From Streptomyces sp. H39-S7 (lineage in GTDB: Bacteria > Actinomycetota > Actinomycetes > Streptomycetales > Streptomycetaceae): DNA of 64,000 nucleotides. A program made the translations under genes and the position numbers. A model generated the notes under the pieces. That model worked only from the letters and a program-made list of their open reading frames with translations, did not search any database and was not told the origin of the DNA. The stretch spans positions 1 through 64,000 of the forward strand of contig NZ_JAPVLU010000046.1 in NCBI RefSeq assembly GCF_027158205.1, in the 5' to 3' direction. Shown piece after piece: positions 58,610 through 64,000 of this stretch; position 1 is the stretch's first letter; every line of letters begins with the position of its first letter.

Positions 58610-59263
58610 TCAGGGGGTCGGCTCTTCGATCGAATCTGCGGCCGAATCTGCGGCCGGGTGTCCAGTCGGGTGTTCAGCCGACTCTTCGGACGGCTTTGCG
58701 GGCGACTTGTCGGGCGACTCTTCGAACGGAAAGCCCAACCAGCAGCGGTTGTCCGAGGGGATCCCCAGCGACACCAGCGCGTTGATCAGCATCCCGGTCG
58801 AGAAGAACTTGTTCATCCACTCGTCGTCGAGACCGGTGCGGGCGCGCACGATGTCCCACATCGCGAGCCACCGGCGGCGGACCAGCTCGGCCACCTCGCC
58901 GTCGCCCGACGCCGCGGCGGCGACGTAGACCTGCATCTGCATGAGGAGGACATCGCGGTCCTCCTCGATCAGCTCGCTGTAGGCCTGCCCCATGGCCTCC
59001 AGCGCGTCCTCCCCCTCCAGGCCCTCCGCGGCCTGCTCGAAGGTGGCGATGGTGCGGTCGAAGCAGCGGTTCGCGGCGGCCTTGAACAGGGCCACCTTGG
59101 TGGGGAACAGCCGGAACAGATACGGCTGGGAGACCCCGACGCGGCGGGCGATCGCGTCCGTGGACGTACCGAAGTAACCACCCTTGGCGAACTCGGTCAT
59201 CGCGGCACGGATGACGCTCTCGCGCCGGTCCTCCGCACTCATCCGCATGCTCGTCTTCGCCAT
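58610..59263 (-). CDS. TetR/AcrR family transcriptional regulator
   Basis: 217 residues from ATG 59263. N-terminal helix-turn-helix with the typical TSTDAIARRVGVSQPYLFRL and FPTKVALF. The C-terminal ligand domain is variable, and the last 35 residues are low-complexity (Ser, Ala, Glu, Pro). It lies upstream of the MFS gene on the same strand, with dyads before each gene, so it most likely represses itself and the transporter. Confidence 0.9.
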   Translation of the reverse strand: MAKTSMRMSAEDRRESVIRAAMTEFAKGGYFGTSTDAIARRVGVSQPYLFRLFPTKVALFKAAANRCFDRTIATFEQAAEGLEGEDALEAMGQAYSELIEEDRDVLLMQMQVYVAAAASGDGEVAELVRRRWLAMWDIVRARTGLDDEWMNKFFSTGMLINALVSLGIPSDNRCWLGFPFEESPDKSPAKPSEESAEHPTGHPAADSAADSIEEPTP

Positions 59264-59273
59264 GTTCTTAAGG

Positions 59274-59285
59274 TAGTGACCACTA
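59274..59285. promoter_or_regulatory. Operator-like dyad upstream of the TetR gene
   Basis: TAGTG-AC-CACTA, followed by ACTAAC. It starts 11 bp upstream of the start codon and shares CACTAAC with the site before the MFS gene. Confidence 0.5.
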
Positions 59286-59303
59286 ACTAACTTCGTCAAG
59301 CGG

Positions 59304-59337
59304 TACGGCGGGGACTTCCGGAGAAGTCCCCGCCGTA
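59304..59337 (-). terminator. Terminator after hadB
   Basis: A perfect 15-bp stem (TACGGCGGGGACTTC with its complement) and a CGGA loop, 36 nt past the hadB stop. Confidence 0.8.
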
Positions 59338-59372
59338 AGCGCTCAGCCGCCGGCCGTCCGCTGGTTCGCGGC

Positions 59373-59807
59373 TCAGGCCAGCCGGACCACGGCGCGGGAC
59401 AGGCCCAGCACCTTCTGGCCGGCCGCGGTGGCCACCAGGTCCACGCGGACCGTGCGCGCCTCGTCGTCCAGCTTGGCCGCGACCTTGGCCGAGACCTCGA
59501 TCAGCGCGCCCTTGTCGTCGTCCGGGACGACGACAGGCTTGGTGAACCGCACGCCGTACTCGGCGACCGCACCCGGGTCGCCGACCCAGTCGGTGACCAC
59601 GCGGATCGCGGCGGCCATCGTGAACATGCCGTGCGCGATGACGTCCGGCAGCCCGACCTCCTTCGCGAACCGCTCGTTCCAGTGGATCGGGTTGAAGTCA
59701 CCGGACGCACCCGCGTACCGCACGAGCGTGGCGCGGCTCACAGGGAACGTCTGCGCCGGGAGCTCGGTGCCGACCTCGACCTCGTCGTAGGAGATCTTCG
59801 CTGCCAT
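59373..59807 (-). CDS. MaoC-type (R)-specific hydratase, HadB-like
   Basis: A hot-dog fold dehydratase subunit. 144 residues from ATG 59807; a GTG at 59816 overlapping the upstream stop as GTGA is an alternative. The hydratase motif is complete: Asp37 and His42 in ASGDFNPIHWN, and HGMFTMAAAIRVV. It resembles mycobacterial HadB, which supplies the catalytic residues of a fatty-acid dehydratase. Directly coupled to the HadA-like gene. Role in Streptomyces is inferred from family. Confidence 0.85.
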   Translation of the reverse strand: MAAKISYDEVEVGTELPAQTFPVSRATLVRYAGASGDFNPIHWNERFAKEVGLPDVIAHGMFTMAAAIRVVTDWVGDPGAVAEYGVRFTKPVVVPDDDKGALIEVSAKVAAKLDDEARTVRVDLVATAAGQKVLGLSRAVVRLA

Positions 59808-59812
59808 CCCGG

Positions 59813-60265
59813 TCACACCCCTTCCTGCGCGCGGGCCACGAGCATCGTGTACGCCGTCACCACGTGCTCGCCGTTCTCGTCGTGCACCTCGCCGCGGACC
59901 GACAGGACGTCGTTCCCCGCGAGGGACTTGATCGAGTCGATGTGCGAGACGACCGTGAGCCGGTCCCCCGCGCGCACCGGGCGCGAGTGGACGAACCGCT
60001 GGTCACCGTGGACCACCCGGCTGTAGTCCAGGCCCAACTCGGGGTCCTGCACGGCCAGGCCGGCCGCCTTGAACGTGATCGAGAACGCGAACGTCGGCGG
60101 CGCGATGACATCCGGATGCCCGAGCGCCCTGGCGGCGTCGGGATCGGTGTACGCGGGATTGAGATCGCCCACGGCTTCGGCGAACTCGCGGATCTTCTCC
60201 CGGCCCACCTCATAGGGGGCGGTGGGCGGATAGCTCCGCCCGACGAAGGACTGGTCCAGCGCCAT
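59813..60265 (-). CDS. MaoC N-terminal-type dehydratase subunit, HadA-like (UPF0336)
   Basis: 150 residues from ATG 60265 with GGAGG upstream. Hot-dog fold with ALDQSFVGRSYPP, HPDVIAPPTFAFSITF and VVHGDQRFVHSRPVRAGD, matching HadA/UPF0336. It lacks the full hydratase Asp-His motif, so it is likely the substrate-binding partner of the HadB-like protein encoded 5 nt downstream. Confidence 0.85.
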   Translation of the reverse strand: MALDQSFVGRSYPPTAPYEVGREKIREFAEAVGDLNPAYTDPDAARALGHPDVIAPPTFAFSITFKAAGLAVQDPELGLDYSRVVHGDQRFVHSRPVRAGDRLTVVSHIDSIKSLAGNDVLSVRGEVHDENGEHVVTAYTMLVARAQEGV

Positions 60266-60277
60266 CGATACCTCCGG

Positions 60278-60391
60278 CTACGGGATGCTGATCAGGACGG
60301 TGACCGTCGCGGTGGCGGGCACCGCGACGGTCATCATGATGCCGGTCACGGTGATGACGCCGACGTTCGGGGTGACGTTCGAGTTGATCAT
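60278..60391 (-). CDS. Possible 37-residue hydrophobic small protein
   Basis: An ATG at 60391 opens a 37-codon frame, rich in Val, Thr and Ile (MINSNVTPNVGVITVTGIMM at the start), ending TAG 12 nt before the HadA-like ATG. A purine-rich AAAGAGG lies very close to the ATG. A perfect 14-bp inverted repeat (60301-60333) lies in the frame and could be a hairpin unrelated to coding. The case is weak. Confidence 0.25.
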   Translation of the reverse strand: MINSNVTPNVGVITVTGIMMTVAVPATATVTVLISIP

Positions 60392-60423
60392 GCCTCTTTC
60401 GACGAAAGGGCGGATCAACGCCA

Positions 60424-60455
60424 CGAGGCCGCCCCCAAGAATGGGGACGGCCTCG
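60424..60455 (-). terminator. Terminator after rpmG
   Basis: An 8-bp outer stem (CGAGGCCG with CGGCCTCG), one mismatch and four C-G pairs with a 6-nt loop. 21 nt past the rpmG stop. Confidence 0.65.
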
Positions 60456-60475
60456 CAGTGTGTTACGGCCTGTTG

Positions 60476-60640
60476 TTAGCGCGTTTCGCGGTGCGCGGTG
60501 TGCGCGTTGCAGCGCGGGCAGTGCTTCTTCATCTCAAGACGGTCCGGGTCGTTACGCCGGTTCTTCTTGGTGATGTAGTTCCGCTCCTTGCACTCCACGC
60601 AGGCCAGCGTGATCTTCGGGCGGACGTCGGTGGCGGCCAC
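60476..60640 (-). CDS. rpmG: 50S ribosomal protein L33, zinc-binding (C+) form
   Basis: 54 residues from GTG 60640. The zinc ribbon is Cys14-X2-Cys17 and Cys41-X2-Cys44; TLACVECKERNYITKKNRRN is typical. Located near the HadAB-like genes and tRNA genes, as in other actinobacteria. A cysteine-free paralogue used in zinc starvation may exist elsewhere. Confidence 0.95.
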   Translation of the reverse strand: MAATDVRPKITLACVECKERNYITKKNRRNDPDRLEMKKHCPRCNAHTAHRETR

Positions 60641-60733
60641 GTGAGTGCTCCTTGACGAACGGATGGGTATATGAACACAACGAGAGTAGCCGATTGAAGG
60701 TCTAAACCCACAATCGACTACGACTACGCAGGG

Positions 60734-60806
60734 TAGCGGTGACCGGACTTGAACCGGTGACACAGCGATTATGAGCCGCTTGCTCTACCAACTGAGCTAC
60801 ACCGCT
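60734..60806 (-). tRNA. trnM: tRNA-Met, elongator (anticodon CAT)
   Basis: A 73-nt cloverleaf: acceptor AGCGGTG/CACCGCT, D-arm GCTC..GAGC, anticodon stem AGCGG/TCGCT with loop CTCATAA, T-arm ACCGG-TTCAAGT-CCGGT, discriminator A. The acceptor pairs at position 1, so it is not the initiator type. Confidence 0.93.
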
Positions 60807-60852
60807 GCGATGAACTGACCCTCCGCCAAGCGGCGAGTGATCGATCCATCAG

Positions 60853-60925
60853 AGCCCCAATGCGGAATCGAACCGCAGACCTTCTCCTTACCATGGAGAC
60901 GCTCTACCGACTGAGCTATTGGGGC
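60853..60925 (-). tRNA. trnT: tRNA-Thr (anticodon GGT)
   Basis: A 73-nt cloverleaf: acceptor GCCCCAA/TTGGGGC, D-arm GCTC..GAGC, anticodon stem TCTCC/GGAGA with loop ATGGTAA, T-arm TGCGG-TTCGATT-CCGCA, discriminator T. Forms a pair with tRNA-Met. Confidence 0.94.
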
Positions 60926-60936
60926 GAGCGAGGAAG

Positions 60937-60965
60937 ACATTACACGGTCCGAAGCCGAAGGTGAA
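60937..60965 (-). promoter_or_regulatory. Promoter of tRNA-Thr and tRNA-Met
   Basis: -35 TTCACC (60965-60960), 17-bp spacer, -10 TAATGT (60942-60937), placing the start a few bases before the tRNA-Thr. Nothing else is seen in the rest of the 272-bp gap to 61197. Confidence 0.6.
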
Positions 60966-61197
60966 ATCCATATCTCACGACACACTTCGGGCCCATCCGC
61001 AGCTCTTCCGGAGCCGTTCCGACGCCCTTCGGGAACCCCTCGGACGGACCCCGAGCTCCCCGCGGGACATCCTCGATCGACCACGCCAGTACGACTATTG
61101 AACTCCTCCCGGACCCTGCGTGGGCTGCCCCATAGGCTCGGTCCGTCCCTGCGTGATCTTGCCTCCCGCCCGAGAGCCGCAGTACCGGAGGAGCGCG

Positions 61198-62469
61198 ATG
61201 ACCGAGAACCAACGCGGCACCGCCGCCGAGACCACCACGCTGCTGCTGTGCGGCGCCCATCTCACCGACGGCCGCACGGTCGACGTACGGCTGAGCGGCT
61301 CCCGCATCGAAGCCGTCGGCACCGCGGGCAGCCTCACCGCCGCCGCCGACCTCAAGGACGCCGACGGGACCCGCATCGACCTGCGCGGCTACCTCCTGCT
61401 GCCCGCGCCCGCCGAACCGCACGCCCACCTCGACGCCGCGCTCACCGCGGACGCGAGCGTCACGTCGGGGCCGCCCTCGTACGAGCCCGAGGATGTGCAG
61501 CGGCGCGTCACCGAGGCCGCGCTGCTCCAACTCGGCCACGGCGCCACGGCCATCCGCACCCACGTCAGGATCGGCGACATCCAGGGTCTCGGCACCCTCG
61601 CCGCCGTACTCCAGGCCCGCCGCGCGCTGCGCGGACTCGTCGATCTGCACGCCGTCGCCGTCCCCCGGCTGCTCACCGGCGTGGCCGGCGCCGACGGGCT
61701 CTCCGCGCTGCGCGACGCGCTCAAGATGGGCGCCGGCGTCGTCGGCGGCTGCCCCGACCTCGACCCGGACCCGAGCGGCTACGCCGAGGCCGTCCTCTCC
61801 GTCGCGGCCGAGTTCGGCCTCCCCGTGGACCTGCACACGCAGGGTGACGATCCGGCCCGGCTGGCCCGGCTCACCGCGATGGCCGGCGGATTGCGCCCCG
61901 GCGTCGTCATCGGCCCCTGCAACGGCCTCGCCCGCCTCCCGCAGGCCGCCGCCACCCGCGCCGCCGGCCAGCTCTCCGCGGCCGGCGTCTCCGTCGTCTG
62001 CCTGCCGCAGGGCGGCTGCAGCGCTCTGGAGTCCTCCCGGCGCGGCGCCTCGGGCCTGCTCACCCCGGTACGCGAACTGCGCACGGCCGGCGTGCGCGTA
62101 GCGGCCGGCAGCGGGTCGCTGCGCGACCTGGCCAACCCCGTCGGACGCGGCGACCCCCTGGAGGCCGCCTTCCTCCTCACCTCCTACGGAGAGTGCGGCG
62201 CGGCGGACGCCTACGACGCGATCAGCGGCCAGGCGCGGGCGGTCCTGGGGTTGCCGGAGGTCCGGGTGGAGGCGGGCTTCCCCGCCGAACTGCTCGCCGT
62301 ACGCGGGGAACGCATCGAGGGGGTGCTCTCCCTCGCCTACAGCCGCATCGTCATCCACCGCGGCCGGGTGGTCTCCCGCACCAGTGCCGTCCGCGAGTAC
62401 TGCGACTCGGCGACCACCGCCGCCCTCGACCTGCCCCGCCAGTCGCGCAGCGACGACGGCCTCGCCTGA
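61198..62469 (+). CDS. Amidohydrolase-fold protein, cytosine-deaminase-like, catalytic residues missing
   Basis: 423 residues from ATG 61198 with GGAGG upstream. By alignment from memory to cytosine deaminase: the metal motif HAHLD (75-79), IRTHV and DLHTQGDD (His213) are kept. The catalytic Glu after that His is absent (HTQG instead of HCDE). The next metal His position reads GPCNG (Cys241), and the essential Asp near the C-terminus reads AGSGSLRD (Gly306). It may be a non-hydrolytic member, or a different chemistry. Plus strand, divergent from the tRNA pair. Confidence 0.75.
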   Translation: MTENQRGTAAETTTLLLCGAHLTDGRTVDVRLSGSRIEAVGTAGSLTAAADLKDADGTRIDLRGYLLLPAPAEPHAHLDAALTADASVTSGPPSYEPEDVQRRVTEAALLQLGHGATAIRTHVRIGDIQGLGTLAAVLQARRALRGLVDLHAVAVPRLLTGVAGADGLSALRDALKMGAGVVGGCPDLDPDPSGYAEAVLSVAAEFGLPVDLHTQGDDPARLARLTAMAGGLRPGVVIGPCNGLARLPQAAATRAAGQLSAAGVSVVCLPQGGCSALESSRRGASGLLTPVRELRTAGVRVAAGSGSLRDLANPVGRGDPLEAAFLLTSYGECGAADAYDAISGQARAVLGLPEVRVEAGFPAELLAVRGERIEGVLSLAYSRIVIHRGRVVSRTSAVREYCDSATTAALDLPRQSRSDDGLA

Positions 62470-62580
62470 GGCTTTCTGACGGCGTGTCCGCCGTCGGCGA
62501 CCGGCTGATAAATCACTCGATGGTGAGCCGTTCAGGCCGTGCCCGCGCGCGGGACGCCCGGCGGGCGTAGCGTCGCCATC

Positions 62581-63243
62581 ATGCGCATTGTGATCGCAGG
62601 TGGACATGGACAGATCGCGTTGCGGCTGGAGCGACTGCTCGCCGCACGCGGAGACGACGTGGCGGGGATCATCCGCAAACCCGAGCAGGCGGACGACCTG
62701 CGGGCGGCGGGCGCCGAGCCGATCGTCTGCGACCTGGAGTCGGCCTCCGTCGACGAGGTCGCGGTGGCCCTGCGCGGCGCGGACGCGGTCGTCTTCGCGG
62801 CGGGCGCGGGGCCGGGCAGCGGCCCGGAGCGCAAGAACTCCGTCGACCACGCCGCGGCCGTGCTCTTCGCCGACGCGGCCGAGCGGGCCGGGGCCCGTCG
62901 CTACATCATCGTCTCGTCGATGGGAGCGGGAGCCGACCCTGCCCCCGGCACCGACCCCGTCTTCGCCGAGTACCTGCGCGCCAAGACGGCGGCCGACGCG
63001 GACCTGAGCGCCCGCCAGGGCCTCGACTGGACCATCCTGCGCCCCGGCGCCCTCACCGACGACCCCGGCACCGGCCGCATCCGGCTGGCGGCCAGGACGG
63101 GCCGCGGCCCCATCCCCCGCGACGACGTGGCCGCCGCCCTCGCCGAACTCCTGGACACCCCGTCCACGGCAGGCCTCACCCTGGAGGCCATCGCCGGCCC
63201 CACCCCGATCCCGGTCGCGGTGAAGGACATCGCCGGCAACTGA
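62581..63243 (+). CDS. NAD(P)-binding Rossmann-fold protein (atypical SDR)
   Basis: 220 residues from ATG 62581. Nucleotide-binding GGHGQIA at 7-13, acidic region CDLES, and ADAVVFAAGAG are typical of the atypical short-chain dehydrogenase group (NmrA/HSCARG-like, YwnB type). The YIIVSSMGAG and WTILRPGALTDDPGTG segments fit the same group. Substrate unknown; such proteins can be reductases or redox sensors. A hairpin follows. Last chromosomal gene before the tRNA-Tyr fragment. Confidence 0.85.
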   Translation: MRIVIAGGHGQIALRLERLLAARGDDVAGIIRKPEQADDLRAAGAEPIVCDLESASVDEVAVALRGADAVVFAAGAGPGSGPERKNSVDHAAAVLFADAAERAGARRYIIVSSMGAGADPAPGTDPVFAEYLRAKTAADADLSARQGLDWTILRPGALTDDPGTGRIRLAARTGRGPIPRDDVAAALAELLDTPSTAGLTLEAIAGPTPIPVAVKDIAGN

Positions 63244-63257
63244 CCCCGAACAACGCA

Positions 63258-63297
63258 AACGGCCCCCGATCCGCGTTTCCGCAGATCGAGGGCCGTT
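63258..63297 (+). terminator. Terminator after the SDR gene
   Basis: A long stem (AACGGCCC with GGGCCGTT, then one C-A mismatch and further pairs to CGATC/GATCG), 15 nt past the stop. Confidence 0.7.
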
Positions 63298-63308
63298 CGT
63301 TAACACCG

Positions 63309-63358
63309 TGGCGGCGCCAGGGTTCGAACCTGGGTAGGCTGAGCCGGCAGATTTACAG
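63309..63358 (-). other. 3' half of tRNA-Tyr (anticodon GTA): probable att site
   Basis: The minus strand reads anticodon loop CTGTAAA, 3' anticodon stem TCTGC, a long variable arm with GGC..GCC, T-arm CCAGG-TTCGAAC-CCTGG, acceptor strand CGCCGCC and A. Upstream of the loop the sequence no longer pairs with TCTGC and the D-arm and 5' acceptor strand are absent. A cut inside the anticodon region is typical of att cores made by integration into a tRNA 3' end. Confidence 0.85.
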
Positions 63359-64000
63359 ACCGCGCCAGTGATCCGTTCTGAACTGGGCTCCTGGATCGCG
63401 TTGATGCCTTTGCCCCACGTCTGCCCCACAACCGACGATGCCGCAGCCCTCTCCCCCACGACTGCAGGGAGACAGGCCAGAGGTTGGACTGAGCTGCTCG
63501 CGCAAGAAAATCGCCTCCCCTGGTGTCCCCGGTACGGCAGACTCATCGAGCAACGATGCGTCATAAGCACAGCAGCCGAGTGGGTCACGGCTGATCGACC
63601 TATTCAGGAGGGCGGCGCCTGATGGATAGCGTTCCCAGCGGTGAGCGAACGGCAGAGCCCGTTGCGTTTTCATACAATCAAGAGCGAATCAGCGTTATTC
63701 GCGCGATTGTATCAAATGCACATAACGCCGCCACGAATTATCGCGAAATTGCTAGCATCATTTTCCAGGAAGAGGGACAAGAAGACCCGGCTATTCAAGC
63801 CGAGATTAGGGAAGTCGCCGCTACCTTCTACTACCGCCTCCGCCTACAGCGTGGCCCTGGTTCGAAGCCAGGCGCGACCCTGGAGCCTCTTAGCGAAACG
63901 GGAGATTCACATTACTTTCCGCGCCCCATCAAAGCGGTTGGACCGGAAGTCCTAAAGCTATGGGGCGAACTTCTGTCCGAAAACATTGAACCAGAAATCC
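63359..64000. mobile_element. End of a probable tRNA-Tyr-integrated element
   Basis: DNA beyond the tRNA-Tyr fragment. Base composition falls: 25 of 60 bases are G or C at 63661-63720, while the host genes on the left are strongly GC-rich. Between 63359 and 63621 no gene is visible. No integrase is in view. The element's identity and size lie outside the window. Confidence 0.65.
63622..64000 (+). CDS. Unrecognised protein, C-terminus outside window
   Basis: An ATG at 63622 with GGAGGG 9 nt upstream opens a frame with no stop to the window edge, 126 codons visible. It starts MDSVPSGERTAEPVAF and includes the helical-looking ISVIRAIVSNAHNAATNYRE and EVAATFYYRLRLQRGPG. Codon use is far less GC-biased at third positions than in the host genes. 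I do not recognise the family. A nested inverted repeat (63672-63712) lies in its 5' part. Confidence 0.7.
   Translation, partial: MDSVPSGERTAEPVAFSYNQERISVIRAIVSNAHNAATNYREIASIIFQEEGQEDPAIQAEIREVAATFYYRLRLQRGPGSKPGATLEPLSETGDSHYFPRPIKAVGPEVLKLWGELLSENIEPEI

Noticed and set aside
60940..63588. An 882-codon minus-strand frame across the amidohydrolase and SDR genes, reaching into the element
   Set aside because: It is antisense to two genes with clear family motifs and runs through the tRNA-Tyr fragment. The part inside the element has no integrase motifs (no R..HxxR..Y).
63353..63673. A 106-codon minus-strand frame at the element edge
   Set aside because: It overlaps the start of the better-supported plus-strand gene, has no Shine-Dalgarno that I can see, and shows no known features.
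63359..64000. Integrase or excisionase gene near the tRNA-Tyr fragment
   Set aside because: No frame with tyrosine or serine recombinase motifs is present in the visible 640 bp; it must lie outside the window if it exists.

Overview
The window is a high-GC actinobacterial chromosome segment, almost certainly Streptomyces or a very close relative. Supporting signs are the GC-rich codon use, GTG and TTG start codons, a 1161-residue RpoB numbered like Streptomyces RpoB, acidic extensions on NusG and S9, and the gene order glmS-coaA-glmM-rpsI-rplM ... rpoA ... S10/spc operons ... str operon ... rpoC-rpoB ... nusG-secE-tRNA-Trp-aspC-add-murB ... rpmG. Most of it is the main translation/transcription superlocus, read on the minus strand.

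Layout. 1-6264: cell-envelope and cofactor genes (nnr cut by the left edge, acpS and glmS overlapping, divergent coaA, glmM). 6383-9302: rpsI-rplM preceded by an ABC-F ATPase gene. 9427-10632: a plus-strand membrane protein of unknown function. 10680-16509: truA, rplQ, rpoA, rpsD, rpsK, rpsM, rpmJ, infA, map. 16599-28601: adk-secY, then the spc and S10 ribosomal operons (rplO back to rpsJ), with many stop/start overlaps. 29080-35217: four non-ribosomal genes (two predicted secreted or anchored lipoproteins, a membrane-anchored beta-propeller-like protein and an MFS permease) that separate the S10 operon from the str operon. 35308-39702: tuf, fusA, rpsG, rpsL. 39992-40564: a small DUF1707/DUF4190 membrane protein. 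40669-48211: rpoC and rpoB. 48747-53039: rplL-rplJ, rplA-rplK, nusG-secE, tRNA-Trp. 53221-58505: aspC, add, murB, a MITE-like repeat, and an MFS efflux gene with its TetR regulator (to 59263). 59373-60925: hadB-hadA-type dehydratases, rpmG, tRNA-Met and tRNA-Thr. 61198-63243: a degenerate amidohydrolase and an NAD(P)-binding protein.

The right end (63309-64000) is different. A 50-nt 3' half of a tRNA-Tyr gene is followed by AT-richer DNA carrying an unrecognised gene that runs off the window. This is what the end of an element integrated in a tRNA-Tyr gene looks like.

Regulatory structure is unusually readable. Sigma70-type promoters can be placed upstream of rplM, rpsL, rpoB, rplJ and tRNA-Thr/Met, and strong hairpins follow most operons. 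The S10 and str leaders share an identical 26-nt block, and the rpsJ and rpoB promoters share a dyad (AGTGT..GCC / GGCACACT). These common elements could coordinate ribosome and RNA polymerase synthesis. Other points that stand out: a zinc-ribbon type S4 gene between rpsK and rpoA, where S. coelicolor (from memory) has none; the short four-gene gap between the str and S10 operons; and an amidohydrolase-fold protein lacking several catalytic residues. No rRNA, CRISPR array, insertion-sequence transposase or integrase was found.
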